DNA from: Streptacidiphilus jeojiense | GTDB taxonomy: Bacteria > Actinomycetota > Actinomycetes > Streptomycetales > Streptomycetaceae | Assembly: GCF_000719095.1 (NCBI RefSeq) | Contig: NZ_JOEH01000027.1 | Location: 62,001-126,000 of the forward strand | Direction of reading: 5' to 3' | Length of the DNA: 64,000 nt | Shown: piece after piece, positions 47,541 through 56,468 of the stretch | Position numbering within the stretch: position 1 is the stretch's first letter | Layout of the letters: every line of letters starts with the position of its first letter | Made by a program: the position numbers and the translations under genes | Notes under the pieces: model-generated | Told to the model about the DNA's origin: nothing | Database searches by the model: none | Seen by the model: only the letters and a program-made list of their open reading frames with translations

Positions 47541-47739
47541 ACCCGTATCCCTTCTGGTGCTGCCAGCAACCGGGCCCGGGCCGCTGTCCAAGCCGGTCCG
47601 GGCCCGCCAACACCCTCACCGTAGGAGCATCGGTGGAGGCCACGGACCTGCCGTCCGATCCACCGCGGGACAATCCGGAAAGCCGGGCCACACAACGCCA
47701 ACTCCGCGACCCGATCCGTCAATCGGCGCGATCCGCGCC

Positions 47740-48414
47740 TCAGGGGGACGCGGCGGTGACGAGGTGCGCGAAGACCACCACGTTGCCGAGGTAGCCGCTG
47801 GCCCGGGTGTAGCCGCCGCCGCAGGTGATCAGGCGCAGCTCGGGGTAGGGCGTGGGCCCGTAGACCTTGCGGTCCGGGAAGGACTTGCGCGAGTAGACGT
47901 CGATGCCGTCGACGCGGAAGGTCGCGGTGCGCCGGTCCCGGCGCAGGATGCTGACGGTGTCGCCGCGGTGCAGCGAGCCCAGACCGTAGAAGACCGCGGG
48001 GCCGTGGGCGTTGTCGACGTGTCCGGCGATGATCGCGGCCCCGACCGTGCCCGGGGCGGCACCGCCGGTGTACCAGCCGGCCAGGTTGCGCTGCTCGTCG
48101 GGCGGTGGCAACAGGTGGTGCTGCCGGTCCAGGTGCAACCCGGTCAGCGGGGCGTCCACCGAGATCGCCGGGATCCGGATCCGCAGCGGCGCCGAGGCCG
48201 GCAGCGGCGCCGCCGGCGGGGCGTCGGCCCAGTCGGGGTGGGCGGCGAGGGCCTCCGCCGAGGTGGGTTGCGGCGGGGCCCCGCCCAGCAGACCGTGGTA
48301 GATCAGCGCCACGCCGAGGAGCACCGCAGCGGCCAGTTTGGGGAACCCGGCCTTCCTCGCCCGTGGGGAGGCCGCCTCCGTGGAGGCAGCGGCCGGATCG
48401 TCAGGAGACCCCAT
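47740..48414 (-). CDS. Class F sortase
   Basis: A 224-residue protein with a membrane anchor near residues 26-45 and a sortase beta-barrel. Catalytic His is in AAIIAGHVDNAHG, Cys in LRLITCGGGYTRASGYLGN, with the Arg following in the conserved loop. It is a transpeptidase of actinobacterial type F. It overlaps the upstream gene by 14 bases. The overlapping partner has a C-terminal anchor but no LPXTG-type motif that I can see. Confidence 0.93.
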   Translation of the reverse strand: MGSPDDPAAASTEAASPRARKAGFPKLAAAVLLGVALIYHGLLGGAPPQPTSAEALAAHPDWADAPPAAPLPASAPLRIRIPAISVDAPLTGLHLDRQHHLLPPPDEQRNLAGWYTGGAAPGTVGAAIIAGHVDNAHGPAVFYGLGSLHRGDTVSILRRDRRTATFRVDGIDVYSRKSFPDRKVYGPTPYPELRLITCGGGYTRASGYLGNVVVFAHLVTAASP

Positions 48415-48970
48415 CCGCGCCGCCGCGCCCGGCCCGCCGACGCCGCCACACCGCCGTCCCGCCGGCGCCGAGCACCAGCGCCGCGCCCGCGGCGATCTGG
48501 CCCGGGCTGGCGGAGTAAGTGCTGCCGCCGACCCCGGTCCGCACCGGACCGACGACGCCCTCGCGCTCCCGGCGCGGACGCTCGGTCTCGGTGCGGCCGA
48601 CCGTCAGCGTGGTCACGAACCCCGAGGAGCGCGCATCGTCGGGCTGGCACGATCCGGCGACCGTGTAGCTGCCGGGCCGGACCGAGGTGCGGATGGTGGC
48701 GGCCGCGGAGAAGTGGCCCAGCGCACCGGCGACCGGGTGCAGCAGCACGGTGGAGCTGAAGGCCTGCGAGGAGACGCCCGAGGGCCGCGGGGTGTTGTAG
48801 GCGGTGCAGTCGACCTCGATCGACACGGTCTGCCCTGGCTCCAGCCGGGTCGGCGACAGGGTGATCGTCGCCGCGCTGCCGCCGCTGGAGGCCACCGCCA
48901 TCGGGGCGCCCAGACCGACCGCGCAGACGACGGCCGCCCCTATGGCGGCCACTGGTTGCATTCGCATCAT
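48401..48970 (-). CDS. Secreted membrane-anchored protein paired with sortase F
   Basis: A 189-residue protein with a signal peptide (residues ~1-30, ending MAVASSGG). The extracellular part (about residues 34-130) is beta-rich and has two cysteines (in EVDCTAYN and AGSCQPDD). A C-terminal hydrophobic helix (AAGAALVLGAGGTAVW) is followed by RRRRAGR, so it is a typical type I membrane protein. GGAGGT precedes the ATG. This gene and a class F sortase are found together in many streptomycetes. Confidence 0.8.
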   Translation of the reverse strand: MMRMQPVAAIGAAVVCAVGLGAPMAVASSGGSAATITLSPTRLEPGQTVSIEVDCTAYNTPRPSGVSSQAFSSTVLLHPVAGALGHFSAAATIRTSVRPGSYTVAGSCQPDDARSSGFVTTLTVGRTETERPRREREGVVGPVRTGVGGSTYSASPGQIAAGAALVLGAGGTAVWRRRRAGRGGADGVS

Positions 48971-49140
48971 TTCGTACCTCCGCGCCGAGTGCGGACCACG
49001 GGCCCGAGGCCCGGGTGCGGGGGGACACACCAGGCGATCGACCGAGATCGTCACCGTGCGCGCACAGCTGCTAACCCACCGGTCACACTATTCACTCGTT
49101 CGGCAGCCAGGACGGCGGCCCCCCGTTACCGGCCCCGCTG

Positions 49141-49758
49141 CTAGAGCCAGCCCCGTTCACGGGCCAGCCGCACCGCGGTGTGGCGGTTGTCCGCGGACAG
49201 TTTGGCGGTGGCCGAGGAGAGGTAGTTGCGCACGGTGCCCGGGGAGAGCGAGGCCCGCCGGGCCACCTCGCCGATCGGGGCGCCGTCCGCGGCCAGTTCC
49301 AGCACCTCCGCCTCGCGCGCGGTCAGCGGCGAGTCGCCGGCGCTGATCGCGTCGGCCGCCAGCTCCGGGTCCACATAGCGCCCGCCGGCGTGCACGCTGC
49401 GGATGATCACAGCCAGCCGCTGGGCCGACACCGTCTTCGGGACGAATCCGCGCACCCCGGCCGTCAGGGCCCGCTTGAGGTGTCCTGGCCTGCCGTGGCT
49501 GGTGACGATCATCGTCCGGCAGTCCGGCAGGACGGTGCGCAGTTCGGCGGCCACGGCCACCCCGTCCACCCCGCCGGGCATCTGCAGATCCAGCACCGCC
49601 ACGTCCGGCCGGTGCGCCCGCGCCATCGCCAGTGCCTCGGCGCCGCTCGCCGCCTGCGCCACCACCAGCAGGTCGTCCTCGTAGGAGAGCAGCGCGGCGA
49701 CCGCGCCCCGGATCAGGTGCTCGTCGTCGGCCAGCAGGATCCTGATCGGCCCGGTCAT
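49141..49758 (-). CDS. LuxR-family response regulator (NarL/DesR type)
   Basis: A 205-residue protein with a receiver domain (ILLADDEHLIRG, phosphorylated Asp in AVLDLQMPGG, SHGR, then VPKTVSAQ) and a C-terminal LuxR helix-turn-helix (LTAREAEVLELAADGAPIGE to VRNYLSSATAKL). Its ATG overlaps the kinase stop by ATGA, so they form a pair. The target is probably the ABC operon; see the IR at 52785. Confidence 0.95.
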   Translation of the reverse strand: MTGPIRILLADDEHLIRGAVAALLSYEDDLLVVAQAASGAEALAMARAHRPDVAVLDLQMPGGVDGVAVAAELRTVLPDCRTMIVTSHGRPGHLKRALTAGVRGFVPKTVSAQRLAVIIRSVHAGGRYVDPELAADAISAGDSPLTAREAEVLELAADGAPIGEVARRASLSPGTVRNYLSSATAKLSADNRHTAVRLARERGWL

Positions 49759-50969
49759 ACGTCCGCTCCCCGCAGGGGGACCCGGGCGGTCAGTCGGAAG
49801 ACACCCGACCGCACCTCGGTCTCCAGGCTGCCGCCCAGCGCCGCCAGGCGTTCGGCCAGCCCCGCCAGGCCCGACCCGGATCCGGTACCGGTCGCGGCCT
49901 CCGTCCCGGGCACCCCGTCGTTGTCGACCGAGAGCACCGCCGCGGAACCGGCCGCCAGCCGGATGGTGCAGCTGCTCGCCTCGCTGTGGCGCAGCACATT
50001 GGTGACGGCCTCGCGCACCACCCAGCCCAGCGCGGCCTGGACCTGGACCGGCAGACCGCCCCCGGCGTCGCCGCGGGACCGCCCGTCGACACCGGCCGCG
50101 CGCAGCACCGACAGCGCTCCGGCCAGTTCGACCGCCAGGTCGGCGCCGCGGTAGCCGCGCACCACGTCGCGCACCTCGCGCTGGGACTCGCGGGCGATCC
50201 GCTGCACCTCGGTCATCTGTTCCACCGCCCCGGGATCGCCGTGCCGGGCCAGCTGTACCGCCAGCTCGCTCTTGAGCGCGATCACCGCCAGGTTCCGTCC
50301 CATCACATCGTGCAGATCGCGGCCGAACCGCAGGCGTTCCTCGGCGACGGCCAGCTGTGCCTGCGCCTCGCGGGCCGCGTCCAACTCCCAGACCACGCTG
50401 ACCAGCCACAGTGAGCAGCCGCTGGTGAAGGCCCCGCAGGCGCCGACGACCAGTACCGCGAGAGCGAGCGTCACACAGGCGGACGGCCCCAGGCCCAGCA
50501 GCACCCCGGCCAGGCCGGTGCCGGCCACCGCGCCCAGCAGCCAGGACAGCATGGCGCGGAATCCCCGCACGCCCAGGACGGCCGCGCCCAGCCCGAAGCC
50601 GAGCAGCCCCACCGCGACAAGTGCCGTCTGGCTGCCGTCCGGCAGCGCTCCGGACCGGTGCACCAGCGCCACCGCCAGTGCCCCTCCCGCCGACAGCGCG
50701 ACCACGACGGCGAGCAGCCGGACCGGACGCTCGCGCCGGGACAGGATCCAGTCGAGCCCGCGGCCCGACAGCAGCGCGCACAGCCCCGCGTGCACCAGCA
50801 CCAGGGCGCTCAGTGCGCTCTTCACGCCGCCCGGCCCGTGCGCCTGGACCATCGGACCGAGCAACGCGGACACCTCGATCAGCGCGAAGAGGTGGAACGA
50901 GGAGCGGGTGTAGAGCTCGATCCGCGCCGGATCGCTGCGCCGGTCCCACCAGCCCGTCAGCCGTGCCAT
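49755..50969 (-). CDS. Sensor histidine kinase (DesK/LiaS-like)
   Basis: I start at ATG 50969, after GGAGGGG, giving 404 residues. There are about five to six membrane helices in the N-terminal part. The HisKA_3 motif is RFGRDLHDVMGRNLAVIALK with phosphorylated His, then a HATPase domain with VVREAVTNVLRHSEA and GSGLAGLAERLAALGG. It senses a membrane or envelope signal. It is preceded by the ABC genes with 28 bases to the permease stop, so ATPase-permease-kinase-regulator is one operon. Confidence 0.94.
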   Translation of the reverse strand: MARLTGWWDRRSDPARIELYTRSSFHLFALIEVSALLGPMVQAHGPGGVKSALSALVLVHAGLCALLSGRGLDWILSRRERPVRLLAVVVALSAGGALAVALVHRSGALPDGSQTALVAVGLLGFGLGAAVLGVRGFRAMLSWLLGAVAGTGLAGVLLGLGPSACVTLALAVLVVGACGAFTSGCSLWLVSVVWELDAAREAQAQLAVAEERLRFGRDLHDVMGRNLAVIALKSELAVQLARHGDPGAVEQMTEVQRIARESQREVRDVVRGYRGADLAVELAGALSVLRAAGVDGRSRGDAGGGLPVQVQAALGWVVREAVTNVLRHSEASSCTIRLAAGSAAVLSVDNDGVPGTEAATGTGSGSGLAGLAERLAALGGSLETEVRSGVFRLTARVPLRGADV

Positions 50970-50997
50970 CGACCCCTCCTCCCCGGTGGTCCGGACC

Positions 50998-51780
50998 CTA
51001 GCGGCGCGGTTCCCAGCGGAACCACCGGTGTACAGCAAACACGGCCAGCAGTGTCCAGGCCAGCGCCGCACCCAGGGCCAGGAGCGGTTCGGCCGGGTCC
51101 GCCGGGGTTCCGCCGAGCCAGCCGGTCCGCACCAGGTCCAGCACCGGGGTCAGCGGCAGCCAGCGGCACACCTCCCCGAGCGGGTGCGGCAACGACCGCA
51201 GCGGCAGCAGCAACCCCGAGCCCAGGGCGGACACCGCCAGCAGCGGGGCGGTGGTGAGCTGGGCGAGCTCCACGCTGCGGGTGACCACGGTGGACGCGGC
51301 CGCCAGCGCGGCCATCAGCACCACGCCCAGCGCCACCCCGGCCAGCAGCAGTACCGGTCGGCGCGGCAGCGGCAGGTGCAGCAGCACCGTCCCGGCCGCC
51401 ACCAGCGCCAGGCACTGGGCCACCGCCACGGCCGCGGCCGGCAGCGCGGTGCCGGCCAGGATCTCCGGATCGGTCGGCTCACCGGTGCGGAGCCGCTTCA
51501 GCACCAGGCTCTCCCGACGCGCCACGTAGGCGGCGACCAGGTTGTAGTAGACCGCGAACAGCAGGATGAAGCCGATGCCGCTGCTCACCAGCAGCCGGTC
51601 CGCGTCCACGCCCGCGCTCGACCCGCCGGCGGCGAGGCCGCCCAGCGCCGGACGCCAGGCCGCGACCATCCCGGCCGGCAGCAGCAGAGCCGTGGCCAGC
51701 GCGGTGCGGTTGCGCAGCAGCAGCGTCGCCTCGGCCCGGCCCAGCGCCGCCAGCCTGTTCCGGGCCCGGGTCGCGGTCAT
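50998..51780 (-). CDS. ABC-2 type transporter permease
   Basis: A 260-residue protein with about six helices. It contains SLVLKRLRTGEPTDPEILAG and the C-terminal LPHPLGEVCRWLPLTPVLD region of ABC-2 permeases. Its ATG overlaps the ATPase stop (ATGA). Together they should export an antibiotic, lipid or peptide. The neighbouring two-component system suggests envelope stress or antimicrobial response. Confidence 0.9.
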   Translation of the reverse strand: MTATRARNRLAALGRAEATLLLRNRTALATALLLPAGMVAAWRPALGGLAAGGSSAGVDADRLLVSSGIGFILLFAVYYNLVAAYVARRESLVLKRLRTGEPTDPEILAGTALPAAAVAVAQCLALVAAGTVLLHLPLPRRPVLLLAGVALGVVLMAALAAASTVVTRSVELAQLTTAPLLAVSALGSGLLLPLRSLPHPLGEVCRWLPLTPVLDLVRTGWLGGTPADPAEPLLALGAALAWTLLAVFAVHRWFRWEPRR

Positions 51781-52727
51781 CGTCCGGCTCCGTCAGCGGT
51801 GCCGGCGTCCGCGGTGCCGGCGATCGCCAGGAAGGCCTCCTCCAGCGACGCGGTCCGCGCCTCCAACCGGTCCAGGGCGACCGTGCGTTCGTCCGCCCAG
51901 CGCAGCAGTACCGACAGCGTGAACTGGAGCCGGTCGGTGTGCAGCAGCACCCGGCCCCCGCGCTCCTCGTGGGCCAGCACCGCGAGTTCCGGCAGCGGCG
52001 GCAGGTCGCCCAGGTGCCAGCCGGTCGGCAGCCCGAAACCGATCCTGGCCGGGCGCGCACCGGTCACCTCCGCGGTGGTGCCGCAGGCCACCACTCGGCC
52101 CCGGTGCAGCACGGCCAACCGATCGGCGAGCGCCTCGGCCTCCTCCAGGTAGTGCGTGGTCAGCAGCACAGTGGTGCCGGCGGCCCGCAACTGGCGCAGC
52201 AACTCCCAGGTGTCGTAACGCCCCTGGGTGTCCAGCCCGGTGGTCGGCTCGTCCAGGAACAGCGCCTCGGGGCGCCCCAGCAGCGCCAGTGCCAGGTCCA
52301 GCCGGCGCCGTTCACCGCCCGACAGCTGTCCGACCCGGACACCGCCGCGCCGCGCCAGCCCCAGCTGTTCCAGCACCTCGTGCCCGGGGCGGGCGCCGCT
52401 GACGCAGCCGGCCCACATCCGGACGGTCTGTGCCACCGTCAGGTCCGGCGCGAAGCCGCCCTCCTGGAGCATCACCCCGGTCCTGGGACGCACCCGGGCC
52501 CGCTCTCCGTGCGGATCGAGGCCGAGCACCCGCACCGCGCCTCCGCTGGGCCGGGCCAGGCCCTCCAGCAGCTCCATCACCGAGGTCTTCCCGGCCCCGT
52601 TGGTCCCCAGCAGCGCGAACAGCTCGCCCCGGGCCACCTCGAACGACACCCCGCGCACCGCCTCGAACCCGTCCCCGTAGCGGCGGCGCACCCCGACGGC
52701 CTCGATCACCTTCTCCGCACTGTCCAT
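51777..52727 (-). CDS. ABC transporter ATP-binding protein
   Basis: A 316-residue ATPase with Walker A LGTNGAGKTS, signature QLSGGERRRLDLALAL, Walker B ALFLDEPTTGLD and H-loop TTHYLEEAEALAD. A C-terminal ~90-residue domain follows. It belongs to the antibiotic/multidrug export group that partners with ABC-2 permeases. It is the first gene of the four-gene operon with permease, kinase and regulator. Confidence 0.95.
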   Translation of the reverse strand: MDSAEKVIEAVGVRRRYGDGFEAVRGVSFEVARGELFALLGTNGAGKTSVMELLEGLARPSGGAVRVLGLDPHGERARVRPRTGVMLQEGGFAPDLTVAQTVRMWAGCVSGARPGHEVLEQLGLARRGGVRVGQLSGGERRRLDLALALLGRPEALFLDEPTTGLDTQGRYDTWELLRQLRAAGTTVLLTTHYLEEAEALADRLAVLHRGRVVACGTTAEVTGARPARIGFGLPTGWHLGDLPPLPELAVLAHEERGGRVLLHTDRLQFTLSVLLRWADERTVALDRLEARTASLEEAFLAIAGTADAGTADGAGR

Positions 52728-53077
52728 ACGCCCAGCCTCGGGCCCCGCAGCCGCACCGGGGCGGGCGGACCGTCACCGGAACGGATGACAAACGTCACTG
52801 CCGGAAGACCGTCGGCGCGGCCGGGGACGACCGGAGCGGTGCGCGCCGGGTAGACGGGGGACCTTCGGCGCGCACCAGGTGTCCGGTCGGCGCGGGGCGG
52901 TCCTGGGCGGCCGCGAACCGCCTCTCGCCCGGCGCCGGCCCCGGCACCGCCTATGTGCGCGGGTGAGCCCCGGGACCGTGGACACCAACTACACAACTAG
53001 ATATATTACTTCGTGTCAAGTGGTCAGTAATGAACGGCCCCGGCAGATCGGCCGGAGCCCCGGCGGAAGGGTCCCTG
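52728..53077. other. Divergent promoter region of the ABC operon and antiporter
   Basis: About 350 bases with no coding gene. It contains ATGAC-AAAC-GTCAC (52785-52798, a 4-bp TGAC/GTCA palindrome) near the ABC operon promoter, a candidate response-regulator site. A notably AT-rich patch at 52985-53030 (CTAGATATATTAC) probably holds the antiporter promoter. The rest is GC-rich with nothing distinctive. Confidence 0.5.
52785..52798 (-). promoter_or_regulatory. Candidate response-regulator site ahead of the ABC operon
   Basis: TGAC-AAAC-GTCA is an inverted repeat about 58 bases upstream of the ATPase start. LuxR-type response regulators of this group often use ATGAC-N4-GTCAT-like sites. One copy only, so the evidence is weak. 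Confidence 0.35.
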
Positions 53078-54361
53078 ATGACAGGACTCGACAGCACCAC
53101 GCGCCTGTTACTCGCACTGGCCGTCCTGCTGGGGCTGAGCCGGCTGTCCGGACTGGCGGCGGCCCGGCTGGGTCAGCCCCCGGTGGTCGGGGAGATCCTG
53201 GCCGGGGTCGCCCTCGGCCCCTCGCTGCTGGGCCACGCGCTGCCCGCGCTGCACCATGCGCTCTTCGGCCCCGATGTCATGCCGTCGGTCAACGGCCTGT
53301 CGCAGGTGGGCCTGGCGCTCTACGCCTTCGAGATCGGCAACGAGCTGACCGCACCCAGCCGCGGCAGACCGGCCACCGCCCGCCCACTGCTGTGGATCAC
53401 CACCGCCTCGTTGCTCGCACCGGCCCTGGCCGCCCTGGCGCTGGGGCCGTACCTGTACGGCGACCACCTGGGCGGACCGCACGGCGGCAGCGCCGCCCTG
53501 ACCGTCTTCCTGGCCTGCGCGCTGGGGGTGACCGCGGTGCCGGTGCTGGCCCGGCTGCTGCAGGACCGCGGCATGGCCGGCACCACCGTCGGACGGCTGA
53601 GCCTGGCCGCCGCATCCGTGGGCGACGGGGTCTGCTGGTGCCTGCTGGCGCTGGCCCTGCATCTGACCGGCCTGATCGGGACGGGGCGGACCGTCGCCGG
53701 GGTGGCCGGCGCCGTCGTCGCGGTGCTGGTGATCCACCGCCGCCACAGCCGTCCGGCCGGGCGGACGGAGGGCCGGAGGTGGGGGCTGGCCCCGATGCTG
53801 GCCCTGCTCTGCCTGGCGGCCGGCACCTCCTCGGCCCTGGGGCTGCACCCGCTGCTCGGCGGACTGCTGCTCGGCGCCGCCTGGCCCTCCACCGGACGGA
53901 GCGCGGAGATCCTGCGGCGGATCCGCCCGATGGCGGCCGCGCTGCTGCCCTGCTTCTTCCTGGGGATGGGCCAGCAGATCGACGTGGCCTCCGCGTTCGG
54001 CAGAGCCGGCTTCGTCCCGCTGGTGCTGCTGCTGCTCGCCGCCGCGGTGGTCACCAAGCTGGCCGCCGTCACCGGTGCCGGGCTGGCCTTCCACTCGTCG
54101 CTGCGCGATGCGACCCGACTCGGCGTGCTGATGAACGCCAAGGGGCTCACCGAGATCGTCGTGCTGTCCATCGGCTACCAGGACGGCCTGATCGGCAGGA
54201 CCCTGTTCGAGGCGCTGATCGTGGTCGCCCTGGTCACCACGGTGCTGACCGGCCCTGCACTCGCGCTGCTGGACCGGCCGGCGACCGACGGCCCGCGACC
54301 GCGCCCGGCTCGCGATCCGGCACCGGTCGGGTCCGAACGGACCGGCGGGGCTACTTTCTGA
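53078..54361 (+). CDS. CPA2-family cation/proton antiporter (Kef/NapA-type)
   Basis: The ATG at 53078 follows GGAAGGG and gives 427 residues with about twelve membrane helices. It has LGQPPVVGEILAGVALGPSLLG and ACALGVTAVPVLARLL, with the C-terminal NAKGLTEIVVLSIGYQDGLI motif of the Na+/H+ exchanger domain. Codon 11 (53108-53110) is TTA, the rare leucine codon that in streptomycetes needs the bldA tRNA. Expression may thus be tied to development. Its end overlaps the convergent SBP gene by 11 bases. Confidence 0.92.
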   Translation: MTGLDSTTRLLLALAVLLGLSRLSGLAAARLGQPPVVGEILAGVALGPSLLGHALPALHHALFGPDVMPSVNGLSQVGLALYAFEIGNELTAPSRGRPATARPLLWITTASLLAPALAALALGPYLYGDHLGGPHGGSAALTVFLACALGVTAVPVLARLLQDRGMAGTTVGRLSLAAASVGDGVCWCLLALALHLTGLIGTGRTVAGVAGAVVAVLVIHRRHSRPAGRTEGRRWGLAPMLALLCLAAGTSSALGLHPLLGGLLLGAAWPSTGRSAEILRRIRPMAAALLPCFFLGMGQQIDVASAFGRAGFVPLVLLLLAAAVVTKLAAVTGAGLAFHSSLRDATRLGVLMNAKGLTEIVVLSIGYQDGLIGRTLFEALIVVALVTTVLTGPALALLDRPATDGPRPRPARDPAPVGSERTGGATF

Positions 54362-55955
54362 CGGCGTAGTAGACCGGCATCCGGAAACTGTCCATCGCCA
54401 CGTCCGAGACCGCCGCCGAGTAGCCCGCGACGCTGTTCTCGTACCACAGCGGTATCACCGGCATGTCGGCCGCCAGTTGCTTCTCGGCCTGCTGGTAGAG
54501 CCGGTCCGTGGCAGCGGTGCCGGACGCGGCGTTGGCCCGGTCGACCAGACTGTCGTAGCCGCTGTTGCGGTAGCCCGAGTCGTTGGACCCGCCGCCACTC
54601 GTGAAGGACGGCTGCAGGAAGTCCTGGGCGAGCGGGTAGTCCTCGTCCCAGGAGTCGCGGAAGGGCCCGGTCATCCTCCGGGCGGTCACCTGGTCCCGCA
54701 GCTCGGCGAAGGTCCCGACCGGCTTCCCCGTGCAGGCCCGGTCATCGCCCAGCACGTTGTTGATGCTGTTGCAGACCGCGTCCACCCAGGGCTGGTTGCC
54801 GCCGTCGGCGTTGTAGCTGATGGTGATCGAGCCGCCGGGCAGGCCCCCGCCCGCCGCGATCAGCTGCCTGGCCCGGACCGGGTCGTAGGTGCAGTAGCTG
54901 CCGCACAGCCCCGGGTCGTAGCCGCTCACGCCCGGCGCGGTCCAGTCGGTGGCGGGCGTCATCGTTCCGTGCAGGATCTTGTCGATGATCAGCGGCCGGT
55001 CGATCGCCATCGAGATGCCCTGCCGGACCTCGGCGGAACCGGCCGTGTCCCAGCCCTTGGCGTAGAGCGGGAAGGCCAGCCGTGACAGACTCGCTGACGG
55101 TCTGTCAATATACCGTCCGTGCAGGTCCTTCGAGACGTTGTCGAGCTCCCCGAGCGGCAGCGTGTCGTCGATGTCCAGCCTGCCGGAGAGCAGGTCCGCG
55201 TAGGCGGCATTGGGATCGGTGTAGGCCTTGAAGTCGATCCCGTCGTTCTGCGGCTTCTGCAGGCCCTTGTACCCGGCGTACGGCGTCAGCACGACCTCCT
55301 GCTTGGGGGTGTAGGAGGCGATCCGGTAGGGCCCGTCACCGACCGGGTGCTTCTCCCAGGCGGAGGGGTCCTTGAAGAACGACGCAGGCAGCGGATCGAA
55401 GATGAACTCGCCCAGGGTCTGCGGCCAGGTGGAGAACTTCTGGGTGAGCGCCACGGTGAAGGTGGTGGAGTCGACCACCTTCAGCCCCGACAGGGTGGTC
55501 GCCGTCGGCCGGCCCGAGGCCGGCGCGACGGCCGCATACCCCTGGATGTACCCGAAGTAGCCGCTGTTGATCTGGCGATTGGTCGCCAGCGCGGTGTAGT
55601 TCCAGGCGTCCACGTACGATGCGGCCGTCACCGGTGATCCGTCACTGAACGTCCAGTCCGGCTTCAACCTGATGGTGAAGTGCTGCTGGTCGGTGGTACT
55701 GATCGAGGCGGCATTCTCGTAGACCGGGGCAGAGGTCCTGGGGTCGTAGGTCAGCAGGCCGGTCAGAATGCTGTCGACAACCTTGATCCCGTAGGAATCA
55801 TAGGTGTCCCCCGGAACGAAGGGGTTCTGCGGAACCCCCCAGGCGGCGATGACCATCCTGCTGGGCGATGATTCGGTACAACTCGCACATGCCGCCACGA
55901 TCAGGGATAAGGCGGCCCCGACAGCAGCTGCCCTCGGACGCTTCCTCCGGAACAA
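54351..55955 (-). CDS. Oligopeptide-type ABC substrate-binding lipoprotein (SBP family 5)
   Basis: A TTG start at 55955 after GGGGGAG gives 534 residues. The signal peptide has a VAAC lipobox (Cys near residue 22; CASC). The SBP_bac_5 fold includes WTFSDGSPVTAASYVDAWNY and SYTPKQEVVLTPYAGYKG, with a ligand-cleft region near IPLWYENSVAGY. OppA/DppA-like proteins bind extracellular peptides for uptake. No permease or ATPase genes are next to it, so it is an orphan binder. It is beside the small peptide gene and HTH-TPR regulator. Confidence 0.9.
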   Translation of the reverse strand: MFRRKRPRAAAVGAALSLIVAACASCTESSPSRMVIAAWGVPQNPFVPGDTYDSYGIKVVDSILTGLLTYDPRTSAPVYENAASISTTDQQHFTIRLKPDWTFSDGSPVTAASYVDAWNYTALATNRQINSGYFGYIQGYAAVAPASGRPTATTLSGLKVVDSTTFTVALTQKFSTWPQTLGEFIFDPLPASFFKDPSAWEKHPVGDGPYRIASYTPKQEVVLTPYAGYKGLQKPQNDGIDFKAYTDPNAAYADLLSGRLDIDDTLPLGELDNVSKDLHGRYIDRPSASLSRLAFPLYAKGWDTAGSAEVRQGISMAIDRPLIIDKILHGTMTPATDWTAPGVSGYDPGLCGSYCTYDPVRARQLIAAGGGLPGGSITISYNADGGNQPWVDAVCNSINNVLGDDRACTGKPVGTFAELRDQVTARRMTGPFRDSWDEDYPLAQDFLQPSFTSGGGSNDSGYRNSGYDSLVDRANAASGTAATDRLYQQAEKQLAADMPVIPLWYENSVAGYSAAVSDVAMDSFRMPVYYAVRK

Positions 55956-55981
55956 TGAGATCTCCCCCAGGACCGGAAAGC

Positions 55982-56002
55982 GGAATAACTACATCCTATT
56001 CC
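55982..56002 (-). promoter_or_regulatory. Inverted repeat at the SBP promoter
   Basis: GGAATA-N9-TATTCC lies 27-47 bases before the TTG start of the oligopeptide-binding protein gene. The AT-rich arms suggest a promoter or operator. It differs from the TTGAC palindromes of the neighbouring divergent promoter. Confidence 0.45.
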
Positions 56003-56120
56003 GAGCGAGGCCGCCATCGCCCCCGCATCCGGCCGAAAAACCTGCTGCTCAGGGCGGTTGGCCAGCTAGGCCCACCTTACGTGCCAGGAACCTGACAGCG
56101 CCAGGGCAGATTTTCGTCGG

Positions 56121-56164
56121 GGTCGCCGCCGGACCGGAAGGAGCATTCCGGTCCGGCGGCGACC
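56121..56164 (-). terminator. Perfect 19-bp hairpin after the peptide gene
   Basis: GGTCGCCGCCGGACCGGAA and its exact complement at 56146-56164 surround a 6-base loop. It lies 112 bases past the stop of the small peptide gene and before the SBP gene on the same strand, a good position to end the peptide transcript. Confidence 0.75.
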
Positions 56165-56275
56165 GGTGCGTTTTCAGAAACTCGACAGGTCGCCTCCGGT
56201 CCCTCCGCGGAACAGCCGCAGAAAGGACCGATGGGGAATACGGATTCCGCTCGATCCGCAGCCCGCCACGAGCAC

Positions 56276-56437
56276 TCAGCAGCATCCCCCGCCATTGGCC
56301 TGGCGCATGTGCGAGAGGGGGGACGGCGTGGATCCGGGTGCCGTGGATCCGGAGAGGACTGCCGAGTGCACGGCTAGCGAGGCCGCGAGGATCAAGCCGG
56401 TGACGACTGCGACTACGACGCAGAGGAACCTCATCAT
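56276..56437 (-). CDS. Small secreted peptide (53 codons), candidate signalling pre-peptide
   Basis: Start ATG 56437 (or 56434) follows AAGGTAGATC. The N-terminus MMRFLCVVVAVVTGLIL is a strong signal-peptide core, with likely cleavage after HSA (residue 26). The mature part is about 27 residues, Ser/Pro/Gly-rich (SGSTAPGSTPSPLSH), and ends QANGGGCC. The gene is divergent from the HTH-TPR regulator with two tandem palindromes between them, and has its own terminator. This fits a pre-pheromone exported by Sec and processed outside. A small lipid- or disulfide-linked envelope protein is the alternative. Confidence 0.6.
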   Translation of the reverse strand: MMRFLCVVVAVVTGLILAASLAVHSAVLSGSTAPGSTPSPLSHMRQANGGGCC

Positions 56438-56468
56438 GATCTACCTTCGACGGCTGGAGTCGTACTGA

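Noticed and set aside
55083..55107. TGACAGAC-N9-GTCTGTCA palindrome
   Set aside because: It lies inside the oligopeptide-binding protein gene in a well-conserved-looking coding stretch; no regulatory role is evident.
56166..56468. 100-codon plus-strand frame before regulator 1
   Set aside because: It is antisense to the small peptide gene, whose signal peptide and ribosome-binding site are better supported, and has no recognisable domain.
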